Shown: positions 43,827-56,789 of the stretch, in pieces
Layout of the letters: each line of letters begins with the position of its first letter
Numbering within the stretch: position 1 is the stretch's first letter
Source of the DNA: Leuctra nigra
Lineage: Eukaryota; Arthropoda; Insecta; Plecoptera; Leuctridae
Direction: 5' to 3'
Assembly (NCBI GenBank): GCA_934045905.1
Contig: OW203766.1
Span: forward strand, 19,028,309-19,092,308
Length of the DNA: 64,000 nucleotides
The notes under the pieces: generated by a model
Seen by the model: the letters and a program-made list of their open reading frames with translations, nothing else
Databases searched by the model: none
What the model was told of the DNA's origin: nothing
Position numbers and translations under genes: made by a program

Positions 43827-45499
43827 ATTCGACATAAATGTTACACAATAGATCGTTATAGCCAGAGATCTCATCTTGACGTCTTGAAGTCTTTTTATTC
43901 TTGCTTCTCTCTTCTCAACGATATTGGATTACGATTTTTCCAAAGGAATATTGTTCTACTACTTTTTATGATCAGTGATGCTACTTTCTGTTCCAATAGA
44001 GGACGGGAACAGAATCTACGGCAAAAGACTCATTTCCCTCAGGATTTTAACATGTTAACAGCTTTTAGTCTATGCAGAAGCATAAAAGCTCAACATACAG
44101 GTTTACCGGTCAAGAGTAGACTTTTGTAAAGACTCATATCCCAAGGAAAGCTTCTATTCCCCAATTCTGTCGTTGTACAGTGACATAAATATGCTACGAT
44201 ATACAAATACGTGGATATTTTACGCTATAAGGATGAATTTCTAGCAATTTAGTATAGTAATTTCGACCTTAGAGGAGAGTCGAATTAAGGTTGAAATATT
44301 ATTAGGATATGTTTCCATTTTTCATTTCCATCTAACTGCTACTTTTACTTGACCATCTTCATAAGTCGCGAAAGCAGCGCAAAGCTCACAGCGCAAAGCT
44401 TTCCGATGGAAAAACACCTCTGGATTCTACTGGAACATTTGGCAAGTTCATTAAGTTGATCACAGAGCAGGATTCCCAGGACCTCCATCACAAGCCGAAC
44501 AGCCGTCATTAATTAAACAATTACCGAAGTTACACGACGGGACACGAAGCGTGGCGTGACACCTCTTAGCAAGTCAAAGATCCGAGTCGCGGGGTGTAAA
44601 AGACAATCAGAGGAGTCGGGTTCGAATACTGAGACCGCAGGAGGTCGGATCTTGATCTTCGGCTGGTTTCGGCTGACTTCGGGTTTGATCGGGTTTAATG
44701 AATTATGTTGATGTTGGAGTAAAACGGTCATGAAGTGACGCTTGAACGAGTTGACGTTCCACTTTTCTAAATTAAAAGCTTCAAGAGTGGATTATTGAGG
44801 AAGAGGGTTATGGTGGGGTGGAGAGGGAAGAAGATTAAGTACCTAAATTCTACTAATATTACTATCTTCTGTGCATAACGTTACCTAAATTGATGGAGGA
44901 AGTCTACTATCATTCATAATATATCGATTTATATTAAAACTGGAATAATTTAATGTGAATGTGATTCAATATTTCCATGTTACATTTCAGTCATCATCCA
45001 GTCAGATATTTTTCTTCCGGTTCAGAAGTAAAGCTCTGTAGTTGCAATCCCGAAACCGGAGTTCAATTCCCGCGTCCGAAATTCCTGACAGTTATAGTTT
45101 GTGAGTCTCTTCAATCGGTAGGCTTTTTGGGAAGGTTCTCTACTAATAGGGATGGTCTTACTTATAATGGCCTTCTTCTCATCTTCCATCCTTCCCCATT
45201 CAAGATCCAAATGGAGGTTTCCTTGGTAGGTATTTATTTAAAGCCAAAAGGCAAGCTAGATTTTTTTTTAGTATTCTTTTGTATTTCTCCACGAAGAAGC
45301 ACATTTATGAAGCTTTAGAATAGCAATTTAATTACTTTGTTGTCTTAAAATAAATGTAAAGTTCGAAATGCCGCGTCTAGACGTGAAAAGTGAGCCGCAT
45401 TGTGCCGAGGTGGCCTCCTTCTACTTAATCCTCAACTGATCACTCACTCCGTAACCCAAGTACTCTCGTGGCTATTTCTCTGTTTCTTTTGTCTCTTTC
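43827..45499. other. Gene-free stretch
   Basis: No gene supported. A T-arm-like ACCGGAGTTCAATTCCCGCG near 45053-45075 suggests an old SINE fragment, and the 113-codon frame at 44977 overlaps it. Confidence 0.35.
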
Positions 45500-45925
45500 T
45501 GTTTTTGCCTGCACTGTTGAGGTAACACCCTTCAACCAATCGATCTGAAATTTTGCACACACACTAATGTCATATGAGCGGCCATAGGATAGTTTTTAAC
45601 GAGATATGTATTGGTTGAAAATTGAAAATGAAACCGTTGCACCGATCAACTTCAAATTTTGCATGGTCATTGGGATTTTGAACCAACATTTTAGAAGTTG
45701 TTGACAATAATTTTTTGGCATCGCTCAAGAACTTAAGAGTTATTGACATTTTACTTTGTTTTTTGTTTGATTTTTTGAAACATTCGTCAATTTAAAAGAA
45801 ATTTTTACTGCTCCTTGTAGTCTCAATAGCCGTTTCCAAGGTATAGAGCAGCAACTTTCACACTCATACGAAGCATGGTGCTCGCTAATCAACGCGTTAC
45901 ACAGAGCGTTTTCCTGGTAGAATGA
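45500..45925 (-). repeat. Dispersed repeat J, reverse copy
   Basis: It ends in the inverse of the motif at 15310: GTGCTCGCTAATCAACGCG then GAGCGTTTTCCTGGTAG. It shares the GAAATTTTGCACAC-type words with 15.9-16.1 kb. Class unknown. Confidence 0.5.
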
Positions 45926-47218
45926 ACGAGCATGCGCCACCCTTGACCTCTATTCCATCTGACCTCAACGTGACATCTGCGTTTTGTATGAAATTGCATC
46001 ACTTAAACTTGATTCAACTTGCGCTTCCAAAGTTTGATTTATGTTTCACTCCACATGTAAATTATTGTTCTCCGTGCAATATGGAATCTCATTATTCTGT
46101 GTTTGAACACAAATTCAAACAACAGATTGTCCAACCTAACAAATCGCAGAATTTGCATCATGAATAACTTCGAACGTAACGAAATAAGAACATTCCAAAA
46201 CCAGCTCGTATTGTTCGAAGTTGAAATAAACACAAACTAGAAATAACAATTTTGTCGAGCGTATAACAAAATGGCGGCCAGTAATTCACAGATTATGTTT
46301 GTTAACCAATTTCAAAATGTATCAGGTTTTAATTTGCTACTTGTAACAATTCTTTTTACACAATTGTATTTGATGAACTCAAATCGTCAGGGATTGGTTT
46401 AGTTAATTTAGAAATATTTCTGACAGATTCATGATTGTTTCCTATAGCGGCCATCTTTGTCAATGCCTGCCGCTAAAATATCATACAGAACACCCGATCG
46501 TCAGTGCATGGATCTCACGATCGGTATACCCGATCAGAGAGTATTACAATCTTATTAAGATTCACAAAAGGGTTTTTGTTATCTGTATGGGATAAAAGAT
46601 TTCACGTGATATTAATTTGAAATTAATATTTTTAAAATCCTTCTTTTGATACGATAATAGGATAGAACAGCAATTTCCTGTACTAGAATATTATGTTACA
46701 TAGCATTTCTCTTGTACAAAAGTTCTATAAAACCCTGCAGCACTTCTCAATAAACATGGTTCACGGATTCATTATAAACTTTAACATCGTGTAGCGTACG
46801 ATATATAGGTCATTTCATTTCACATCTCGCATTTTTATGCAAACAATTTTATTACGGTGTAATTGTGATTTACGCTGCCACCGATGGTGATAGCTCCGTT
46901 GCTCAAACTCCAACCAACGACGTAGAATAATTCGATCATAAAGTCGGGTATAACTTTGTTCGAGTATAATTTTGACTTCCAATTACACAAATTAGAGGCT
47001 CGAGTTTCATGTAAGTGCCATTAAGAAGTTGTGATACAATTAACTTTTCACGAAATAACAAATAGAGGACAAAGTTTGCTTGTCTGCTTTCTGTTAGAAC
47101 TTGAGTTATGTCCATTGAGAAGAAGGAAGAGATTTGGATGTACCACTGTGATGTTTTGACCACTAAACATTTAAAATTCCCGATTCGGTGTAATGTTAAT
47201 CCATATATGGCCGTCCTA
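45926..47218. other. Gene-free AT-rich stretch
   Basis: No gene is supported. AAAATGGCGGCC (46269) and GCGGCCATCTTT (46447) form a weak inverted pair. Confidence 0.35.
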
Positions 47219-47814
47219 CTTTAAGGCCCGTCAGTTCCGGGAAAAGCACGTTTCGTCAAAGCGATTCTTTGAAATTTCTTTTCACGCTGATAAAATTTTA
47301 AAAAATAAGATAGCGACCCATTATAGTACAGGAGCAAATGTTATTCCGCTCGATTGGAGTGCCGAAATTGATTTTTTCATAATTATCGATTGTTTACATC
47401 ATTCTTAATATTACCTGACGTGCCTTCAATTTTTTTGGTGGCCATCTTGGAAAATATGGCGGAAAACGAGCGGAAAACGTAAATTTTACAAATTATTTAA
47501 ATGTTGGTAGATGAAAGGTTGAAAAATTATGTGATAATTCACTATAACTAACTCAAATATGGGGATTTGAAAAAAAAATTACGCCGTAAACAAATTTTTT
47601 TACCAAAAATATCGTATTTAATTTACACTTTGAGGTCGTCACAGAGGTCATAGTGTACTCCAGTGTGCGGCATTATTTAGTCTATTTAGGCTCTAATGGG
47701 TCGCTACTATCTGATATTTTAAAATTTTGTCAGCGAGAAAATAAATTTCAAAAAAACACTTAGACGAACCACGTGCTTGTCCCGTTCGCTTACGCAAGCC
47801 TCAGGGGCCTCTTT
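47219..47814. mobile_element. Fold-back MITE, family E, copy 2
   Basis: Ends TTAAGGCCCGTCAG...AAAAGCACG and CGTGCTTGTCCCG...GGGGCCTCTTTA are inverted. Inner blocks ATAGCGACCCATTATAGTA and AATGGGTCGCTACTATC are also inverted. The block CAGTGTGCGGCATTATTTAG is shared with copy 1 (38062). It is about 200 bp longer than copy 1. No ORF. Confidence 0.7.
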
Positions 47815-47848
47815 ATGAAAAGTGTTTGATTAAAATTAAGGAAACTAG

Positions 47849-47893
47849 CAATTGGAACCGATATTTAAATCGAAAGTGGTTTACTCCATGCGT
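47849..47893 (+). repeat. 45-bp near-identical dispersed segment, copy 1
   Basis: CAATTGGAACCGATATTTAA, ATCGAAAGTGG, TTTACTCCATGCGT. It matches 55963-56007 at 44 of 45 positions by eye, inside a weaker match of about 75 bp. Confidence 0.85.
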
Positions 47894-48428
47894 ATTTTTT
47901 AAGAAATTTGGATTTGAACGTTTAGATACCAAATATGAGAAGGATCGGTTGTACAAAATGCAACTTGACTTTCATTGATACTTTTACTCTAAACCATGAG
48001 TTTTCCACATTCCACGTGAAATATTTGACACATATTCTCTCATCTTGTAACCCTATCGATCCCCGAGAACCCGGGAATCGCGAGTTGGCGCCACTGGCAC
48101 CTCTGCAGCATGAAGTATTCACGTGGCGCCGGCGCTCGCCAGCTGGTCATCTGATGCTGAAATTATTGCTGTCAAACATGCCGTGAAAGAGGGGTGGGTG
48201 GAATGTAAGGCGATTTATTGGATTTTCGGGGTTTACCGAATGAAATTGTGTTCACGTAAGGGAGAATAATAGGAATCTGGATCAACATTGGTGGTTTTCG
48301 TCGACGATTTCGTGCGGGAAAAATTACAAGTGTGTGTTTGCCAAAGGTGAAAGAAAACATTGTGACAACAACACAACATTTCAAGTTGATGCTGCGTTTT
48401 AGTATTATGAAACATATTACTTTTTTTC
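47894..48428. other. Gene-free stretch
   Basis: A GC-rich patch at 48060-48150 has no splice sites I trust. No gene is supported. Confidence 0.35.
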
Positions 48429-48704
48429 TCTGGGGCTTAACGTCGCACTGTTCTGCAGCGAGGCTAATGGCGGCGTATGAATGATTATGATGATGATTGG
48501 GAGATGATGGTGAAGAGTAGGTAAGGATGGAAGGTGGGAAGGAGGCGGTCGTGGCCTATTTGTAGGGTACCTTCCCAGCATTTGCCTGTCGACTGAGGGA
48601 AAACCACGAAAAAAAAACCCAGTCAGGAAGGACGGCCGCGGAAATCGAACCCGGGCCTCCGGAATACAAGTTCAGAACGTTAACCACTCAGCCAACCTGT
48701 ACCG
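48429..48704 (-). mobile_element. tRNA-derived SINE
   Basis: Read on the minus strand, the head has a perfect Pol III A-box (TGGCTGAGTGG) and a near-perfect B-box (GGTTCGATTTCC) about 40 bp apart. A unique body follows, containing CTGACTGGG, a T-run and GTGGTTTTCCCTCAGTCGAC. The tRNA-like part resembles a Leu/Ser-type tRNA start (GGCTGAGTGGTTAA). No ORF. Confidence 0.7.
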
Positions 48705-49211
48705 TAAACATATAACTAAAAACTTCGACATGTATGATACCACGGATTCTCTTTCAGATTATCCGTCAGTAAAGCAGAGCATAAATGATTTAACAATTTT
48801 CCTGTGTAACCAAGAGAGAGACCGATCTAGCTAGAAATCAATATGGAATTGAACAGGATAGTAATGCATCTTTTGTGAAAAAAATTGCGGTTATTTCTTA
48901 GGTTCCCATAGAAAACATTTTTTATTATTATTTTATTATTTTATTATTTTATATTATTTTGTTATCGGAATTGAGGTCGTTTGTCTTGGCGGGGTTGTAG
49001 ATTGACTCGATCATCGTGTATCCTTTAAGATCATGTTACTCTAGATCGTTTGTTCGCAATTTGTATATATATTGACAGTTTGAAACTTACACTGAATTAC
49101 AGTTCAAAGCATGGCGTTTTGTTGAATAAATAAACTTTCTAGAAAAATTTACGAAGTACTCTGTAAATCTGTATGGCAAGGGCAACTATCATGGAATTTT
49201 GAAATAATATG
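48705..49211. other. Gene-free stretch
   Basis: Contains TTTTA/TTATT microsatellite DNA at 48920-48960. No gene. Confidence 0.45.
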
Positions 49212-49213
49212 TA

Positions 49214-49422
49214 CACTTGGCACAACTAAAAACGGTATTTGGACGAAACGGATTGGTTACTGGTCAGGTTCCTAGACAGTCAATCCTTGTTATTATTAAT
49301 GAAATCGGAGCTCACCTACTAGATTCAGATAACAAGTTAAATTATACTTCATCGGATGATGCAAGGAAATCTTTTTCAGCAAATCCGTTTCTTTCAAATA
49401 CTGTTTTTAATTTGGCCAAGTG
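49214..49422. mobile_element. TA-flanked Tc1/mariner-type MITE C (209 bp)
   Basis: Inverted ends of about 38 bp read CACTTGGCACAACTAAAAAC on the left and CACTTGGCCAAATTAAAAAC from the right. TA abuts both ends (49212-49213 and 49423-49424). The terminus CACTYGGCCAAA is shared with MITE B. Confidence 0.85.
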
Positions 49423-49976
49423 TACCTATGTGGAATAAATTGAAATAACTAGTAGTTTTATGGAGAGACAATAATAAGTTCGTTAACATAAAAACTCATA
49501 TTCCAGAACTTCTTTTTCTTCACATTTAAGCCGATAACAGTTGAAATCCGGGATTAGCAACGTACATTTCAAATTGCCCAGCGTAATACGAAGCTCTGGA
49601 ATAGATAATCTGCAAACACGGATTCAATTTAGTTCAATCCTGCAGACTTTGCACTGAGTGTGGGAATAATGCAGTTGCAATAAATCCACACGGGAGAGGA
49701 ATATGAAGTTTCTTCTACCCGCCTCGTGCAGCAGTATTAAGACTTCAGTGGGTGTTGTTTGCTCAGTAGAAGAAGAAGTGTATTTGCAATGCAAATCGCT
49801 CTGGAGACGACTGCTATTCCAGCTGAGTGGAATTCTCGATACTTATTAGTTAGAGTGTTCATCTTCCGTATCGGTGATTCTGATTGGCTTGGGAATGAGC
49901 AAGTAGAACTAACGCTGAGAATGAAAGCGCTGATGAGCGAGCGATATCATAGTACTATCACGGTACTTTATCTGCC
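49423..49976. other. Gene-free stretch
   Basis: No supported gene. The 106-codon frame at 49759 runs into the inverted repeat at 49977. Confidence 0.35.
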
Positions 49977-50092
49977 CAGGGGCCCTATTCTAAAACTTTA
50001 CAAATCTCTATTCACGGCCATATGGATTAACATTGTACCAAATTGGGTTCCCGCAGAATCGGGAATATTGAAGTTATAGAATAGGGCCCCTG
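49977..50092. mobile_element. 116-bp inverted-repeat element D
   Basis: Ends CAGGGGCCCTATTCTAAAAC and the inverse of TTATAGAATAGGGCCCCTG. The short AT-rich interior has no ORF. No target-site duplication is obvious, so class is open; a CAGGG terminus would fit hAT-like families. Confidence 0.7.
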
Positions 50093-50339
50093 GTCACAAA
50101 TCGACACCAATGCCATAGTAGAGGAGAATTTTTTTTTTAAATCTTTTGTCGGCTTAAGTTCAAATTTTGCATTGTCATTGGGACAAACATTTAATCAGAT
50201 TTTACAAACTATCGGCGAAATTGGTCATGAACTTCCCAGTTTATTGACTGCTTAAACTTATGTTGAAAATGTGTATTTTTTATATTATGCACCGCACCTT
50301 GTTCACTTGCAAATCATCTAGGTTTGTTATAGCTTAAGA

Positions 50340-50440
50340 TTTATGAAGCAGCAACTCTCACTCATCATATTATGTGTATGCAAAACAATGGCTCGTTATC
50401 AAGCCGTTACAAATGGCAGTTCCCGTGTAATGATATCAGT
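50340..50440 (-). repeat. Diverged copy of repeat J
   Basis: GCAGCAACTCTCACTCATC, then ATGGCTCGTTATCAAGCCG and TTCCCGTGTAATG, follow the same order as 45850-45925. Confidence 0.45.
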
Positions 50441-51598
50441 TCTTGGGCGTTCCCAATGCAGAGATACGTACATTTGAAACAATTATGCGTTTTGAAGAGC
50501 GTCCTCGCAGATAATGGAATGAAATGAAATGGAATTAGTTCTAAGTACTTCCGGATAGCTGGAGCATATGTGGATTATGTCCTCCTCTATAATCGGATTA
50601 TGTAACTCTATATATTATGCAACAGAAATGGTATACTGTTTCTTGCTTGACAATGGCTTTAACTGAATAATTTCATTCATAGTTAGTTTTGATTTGGTGA
50701 CTGGTGACTTTTAATCAGCAGATACGTGGCTTTAACGAATCTTCCAGCTGACTCTGAAGAAGATAATTGCGAAATGAGCGGACAAATGACGGGTTCGAGT
50801 CACGCTTCGGCCGGATATTTTTCATTTCATAGTATTGTATTGTTGTAATATTGTTCTCATATTGTTATAACATAATTCATGAACGATGATGAACATTTTT
50901 GATTGGTTTGTTAGGACGGTCAATCGTTAAATTTCAAAATGTTGATAATAATCATATTTTCCGCTTTCAATAATCAAAAAGTACAAGGATTTGAAACACA
51001 AATGCTTTCAAATTCAATTGGCCTAGTTAAGTAAAAAGTTCGCTTTTAATAAAGCAATTGAAGTAAGTTCAAAAAGTAATATTAGTTTTCCGGTATTTGG
51101 GTCATTGGATCACCTTTTTTGACTTTGTAACAATTCCGCCGCGCTCTTGAGATTGGCATAGCGATTCGCTTTTCCACCCCGAAGGAAAGTGTGAAGTGGG
51201 CGGTAACAAGGAAAAGCTATTTTCTTTGAAGTGTTTCCGATTTAACGTTTCGTCTGCGAAAGTGTCGAAGAGAGACGACGCGACGTTTTATACAGTTTTC
51301 TCGGGGCTTAATTTGAATTCCTTCCACCGATGAATGAGCAACTTTGATTCCTATTCGAGAGACGCGGGCGACGGAAAAGCGTCTCTCTGGTTTCCAGATT
51401 CGGAGTTGAAAAGATTGGATTTCGATGTGGATCGTAGCTACTCATGTGGTTCATTAATAATTTAAATGGTTTAATGTTTTGTATTTCGGCATTTTAGCGT
51501 TAAGAGCTCGGGAATTTTCCGTTGACAGTTTAGTAAATTATCGGTTTCTTTACGTACGTGAGTGAACTGAATTAAAAGTATTATCGTATAGAAGAGTT
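50441..51598. other. Gene-free stretch
   Basis: A B-box-like GACGGGTTCGAGTCACG at 50798-50814 hints at another SINE fragment. No gene is supported. Confidence 0.35.
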
Positions 51599-51765
51599 TT
51601 GGAAGGTTTAGAGGAAGATGAAATGAACAAATCAAGAGAGAGGAGTGAAGTGGGAAGAGTGAGTGCGTGGATGATTGCGAAAAGATACAGAGAAGAGGAG
51701 AAAGAGGAGAAAGTGGAGAACGAGGAGAAAGAGGAGGAGGTTGGTGAGGAGATTGAGGAGCAAGA
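51599..51765 (+). repeat. Purine-rich low-complexity tract
   Basis: Imperfect GAGGAGAAA repeats give Glu/Lys-rich or Ser/Pro-rich open frames on the two strands, neither with an independent sign of coding. Confidence 0.7.
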
Positions 51766-52227
51766 ATACTATGCATACACGTAGATAGAATTTAATTGAC
51801 CCCAAGGTCCTTATTAAAAATTTGATAAACGTAGGAGATTGACAATTGTCATTCGACTTGGATAAATCATATTCTTGGCCGTCCCAATGTTATTAATTAT
51901 TTACGTCTCAGAGAAGTTTCTCATTTTCTTGCAACTCCCTCAATTAAGAATCTCGCCATCATTGTGAATGTGTGTCGAGCCCCGGAAAATAACGCCTCCA
52001 CGTTCTTTCACTCGCCGTTTCAAACGATCTTACAGATGTGTTCTCTTCTTTCTCGATACGAAAAAAAGAGGAGCGAATTTTCACGAAACTAGTCCCATGT
52101 TGCTAACTTCACACTATAAGGAAACGAGTCTCTCGGTGCTAGCTTCGCATCAATCTCAATAGTTTCCTTGAGAAATGATAGTAAAAAGTTTTTCCACTCT
52201 GATGTTTGTTGATCGTTGTTTGTTTGA
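51766..52227. other. Gene-free stretch
   Basis: No gene recognised. Confidence 0.35.
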
Positions 52228-52240
52228 CCAGTAGAGGGCG
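52228..52240 (+). promoter_or_regulatory. CTCF-like site
   Basis: CCAGTAGAGGGCG matches the CTCF core CCASYAGRKGGCR at all 13 positions. CTCF is an insulator and architectural protein conserved in insects. Binding is not shown. Confidence 0.4.
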
Positions 52241-55200
52241 TCAGAGGTTAACCATGAGGTCGAGAATCTGTCAGACTTTCATTAGTCCGATTGTTTTCCG
52301 TGGTAATTCTTCCAGTCGTTTGTCTGTTGTAGCGAGATGCGAGCCTGTCTTTGTTACAGTAGGATGTTTAGACTTTGTTTAGGGGTGGTTTTATTCCTGA
52401 ACAAACGGCATTGTTCCGTCTTTCTGTTCTTAGTTCTCAAATTGACCACATGGAAGGCGAATCATAGGAAACAATACACAAAGATTTTTTAGTGTTTTGT
52501 GTTTCTTTTGATAGAAGACAGCTGTAGAGGGACACAATAATACTTCCTTTGTTTGTCGCTGCTAAGCAAAAACCGCAGATTCGCCGTGAATGAAAGTAAT
52601 CTGTACCGCGAACTCGAATCGAACGTTAGCTATCTCGGGTAATCTTTTGTGTCGGATGACGTGTGGCATCTTGCGACTTTTTGACTGCTCTTTGATTTGT
52701 GGTGAAGACAGAAACATCTTAGTCACGTTTCCATTCCACGTTCAAAATATTTTATATACTATTTTCAGAAAACTTAACCGCGAAGTTCCATTCCCTCTAA
52801 AAGCTTCCTTTTAAAATACGGTCCATCATTTAACATGCTTTAAATGAGTTAGTTGAGAGTATGCTAAACCTACTTCCTTTCTCGCACTTTCTGCAATCAC
52901 TCACTTACCGTATACACCCTCTCACGACGTAGCTATAAACAGGTTATAAAACCTCCTGAATGTGATTTGTATGGAATCTTTTGAAATGTCGATAAATGTG
53001 TAAAATATATCCAGTTTTAGACGATTAATGATGTAAAGTTGCAGAAGAAACATCCCAGTTCCATTTGATCGAACCTAAGCTGCTTGCAAACAAGTACATG
53101 TACACTACGTCACCCAGAATCTCACGTTGATCTCTCTCACAGCATCTCTAGCACGCCGCACGGGAGCTAGTTTACCGAGGAATTCAATTATCGGTGTTAT
53201 TGGGTGCTCGTCGAGGCGTATAGCGCCTCGCTTGACTCTTGTTGTTGGAATCTGTGAGCTAGAACCACTGATGAAGTCAAGATCAAGTTTGACGGATCGA
53301 CAGACGGATTTAGTTGTGCTCTGACTTATCTCTCGGAGAAGAGAGTTGCTCTGAAGCTCTCTGGCGTACTCAACTTTTTCTTAACTATGCAAGTTTTCAT
53401 GTCGTTTTGCTTCTTGCACAGGTTTATATACTTTTAGAGAGAAGAGAGAAGTTTTTAACCTGAATCTGTTGCATGCTGCCATGTTCAGATGCGTTTAGAA
53501 AATATCTGATAAGATTTTTTATTAGAGTTTCAAAGAAGTACATAAGTGTAAGTACACGTACTTTTAGGTACGTAAGGATAAGTAAGAAGATGTAAGTATA
53601 AGTACACATATGTACAAGTATCGTATATGTTAGTACTTTCCATAAAGAAAGAAGAGCATAAGTAAAACCTTTTGATTATTTGTGTTTCATGAGGAATTCT
53701 AAAAGATTATTCTTCGATTTTTTGATTTTTAAACTATTTTTTGTAAAGAATATCCACAGTTGCAATAAAACACATTTTTTTAATTTTACATAAATTCAAA
53801 TTGATTGTATCTAGAAACTAGAAAAGCTACAAAATGGTACAAAAGTGGTAGTCTAAAATAGAAGTTGGAGTCATATTTCAAACAAAACTGAATATTTCAA
53901 AGAAAATCTCAAAACACATCTCGGGTATCATATGAAGTCCATGAATTCCACTGATTTGTAAAGATGCCAAGTTTCGTCCAATCTTCGTGATATGAAATCT
54001 CCACGAGAAGAAGAGAGAAAACGCTCAAACATCTTTAATATTGTTAGTGCCGTCTGTACCTTGTGAAGCATTCCAACTGGCCACTCTGGATCGTTTCCCG
54101 GACTTCAGTGCGGCTTCTCTCTTTGATATTTCTCTCTGGAACGCTTTTCTAGTCCGCTCACTATTTCACAAGAGGCTCCAGATAATACCTTGATAGATGT
54201 TTTTTTATCCGTAGCAACAAATTGGGATGCAAGACCACACAATTCACAAGAGTTAAAGTGATCCAGAGAAAAAAAGAGAGCAAAATGAGGGAACACTTGA
54301 CCCTTTACAAGGAGTCTTGCTCGTGCCTCAAAAGATTCCTGTTTTCTTTATTGAGTACTGGAAATTTGCTCGGAATAGAATATGAATTTCATGAGAGAAA
54401 GAACCTTAATTAGTTCATTAAAATTGCTTTGTCTGGCGAACTTCGCTATAAACCATGTTCTTTTTTTTACAAAACAAACATTTTTGTTTCGTAAATCAAA
54501 AGATTTTTTGGTTTATTTTGATAATTGAATACGACATTCAAAATTAGCTAATAGATTGAAGTAGGTGCATGCTTTGTTTCGATTTTCTTTACTGATATTT
54601 ATTTTCTTTTAATACTTTCGTATGATTTACAAAATTATTTTATGTTACGTTGTTTGCATTTCTGTAAATTAATTATAAAAAAGAAACGGAGGGAGGGAAG
54701 AAGTATAATTTCAACGAAACAACATTTTTTATCCCGCTAATGTTCTAATTAGAATCTAAATCTTGTTATAAACCGATGTTCTTGGAGACATAACGTCTTT
54801 TTGTAAGTATTATATGAATTGTTTTTCTCTTCGTTTGAGATGAAGAAAACAAACGAAATACAAAACACAAAATAAGCTTATTTTCCTTGATTCGCCATAA
54901 AGCAAAATGTCATAAAAGGCATTATCATCCACTTTCAATATCTCCATGCTTTCCTTTCTTCCCAGTCATGCAAATTTCCTCCCTAATGTGTCCAAATAGC
55001 AATTTTATTAATGAAACACCTCTCGCCTTTAGTTAATTAATGACTGGATATAAGCCATGTCTCTGGGCTTCAGTGATTGACATTGTTGTCACGCGGTGAA
55101 AAACCCCATCCGAACAGAATCGAGTTGGTGGCACTCTGAAAATTAATTAGATTTTAATTAAACTCGATACGAGTTTGAGCGGCTCGATGATATCATCAGG

Positions 55201-55509
55201 TCGTCGTGGTGACGTCACACGATTGTCACGCTGTGTCACGTGTCACGCCAGGTCGAAAGGTCAATCTGTTCAGTTCCATTGTCGCGCTTTGTTGGATTGT
55301 TATACTAATTGAGTGTATGTGATATGTTTCTGTAACGTGCGTTAGCTGTCAAAATATTTACGATGAACTAATTTTTGTCTGTAATCTGATTAGAAGATGA
55401 AGTATAAGATGGGGTTTTAAAATGTGTGATTTTAAACAGTGATGCAAGACGGTTAGTGATGAAGAAATTATATTTGAATCTAGGTACATAAAGATATTCA
55501 GCGTCAAGA
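52241..55509. other. Long gene-free stretch
   Basis: AT-rich. Short GTAAGTA-type iterations at 53530-53630 are not splice sites with exons. A CRE (TGACGTCA) lies at 55210 in a GC-richer block with TTAATTAATGA homeodomain-type words nearby. No gene. Confidence 0.4.
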
Positions 55510-55685
55510 TGGTTGGATTTTGAGCGTGTCATCGAAGAGTTTTGAAATAGATTTTTATTATCAATACCTTTCACAAATATTTTGTTTTGACGTAACGAGC
55601 GCGTTCAATTAATAAATGAGGATAGGAATGTTTGATTAGTCTTTGTTCGTTCTACAGATGATTATTACGATGTTTTAGCGTTTCT
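55510..55685. mobile_element. Fragment of hairpin MITE family F
   Basis: It follows the left half of 41945-42339 in order (TTGAGCGTG, GAAGAGTTTTGAAATAGATT, ATCAATACCTTTCACAAAT, CTACAGATGATTA) but is diverged and lacks the mirrored half. Confidence 0.45.
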
Positions 55686-55962
55686 TCAAGTAGGTACTGA
55701 TGAAGGGTTAATTAATATACGTTTAAATTGTTCAAGCTTTGGCATTATTAAAACCGAACAGATCCACATAGCCTAATTTCACAAACAATTAATTTTGTAA
55801 CAAATATGGAATTAAAATCGAGCTGAAACTCTTCAAGTCAACTGTCGGTGCATTAAGTACATTTCTTTTTGGAACTTGATACGTTAGTCCTACTTTAACG
55901 CTTATGTTTGCCGTTCTTAAAGCCCTTATCAAAAGAGTTTTGATGAAAATTGAGGACGTTAA

Positions 55963-56007
55963 CAATTGGAACCGATATTTAAATCGAAAGTGATTTACTC
56001 CATGCGT
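55963..56007 (+). repeat. 45-bp near-identical dispersed segment, copy 2
   Basis: Same orientation as 47849-47893, with a single G/A difference. Flanking similarity fades within about 30 bp upstream. Confidence 0.85.
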
Positions 56008-56789
56008 TGTTTGCAAGAGAGTCGTTGTGTGGGAGGTTCCAGAGTCCCAGGTATCTCGTATCTCGGGATACACGTTTAATAAGAGTTAAATCGATTCAGC
56101 AGTTTAACAAGGAGGCTGGATTTGGTTAGGAAATAATGAAATCCGAGTACTCCAGCTTCTGCGAAAACACAATTTTCTCGCCTAAGTGTTCGGCTCTGAC
56201 ATCCAATATTACTATACAACTGTTGGTGGAAAATAGAAATTCATTGTGTTTTAACTAATTGGCTGAGCTAGCTGGAAAACAATACGAGGTGAATGCCACG
56301 TTTTAGGAAATTGATTATCCGAGTTAAATTTCTGAATAGCCAATTAAAAATCGTTGGGAGGAATAATAGGGAAAGAATTGCAACGGCAAAAGAAGCATGG
56401 AGATTTCCTGAATATTGACTTTCCATTAGGTAATCTTCCTTTTTCTTTAGATTGTCTTCCGACAAAATAAAATATCAAATTGATTGGAAAAAAGTTTAGA
56501 TGACACAAACATAAAGTTGATCAAAATGTAAAGTTTTTTTTCTCAACACTTGAAAATAAGTTTGATTTTGTGTATTTTCACAAAAAATTGTCATTTATCT
56601 TAGAAATAAGGTGTCTGTCGATGTACACTAATAGAAACAAGTCCCAAGAATATTCGACCTTATTGTGACTCGCCTCTAAGATCGAAGTTCATATACTAAG
56701 TTACCAGAAATTCACCCTTAAAGAGTAATATCCATGTTCAAGCAACTATAAGAACATAATTCCCGTTACTATTACATCCCACGCACTAC
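56008..56789. other. Gene-free stretch
   Basis: No gene recognised. Confidence 0.35.

Noticed and set aside
44977..45318. 113-codon ATG ORF
   Set aside because: Runs through a tRNA-like T-arm remnant and has no coding-like codon bias.
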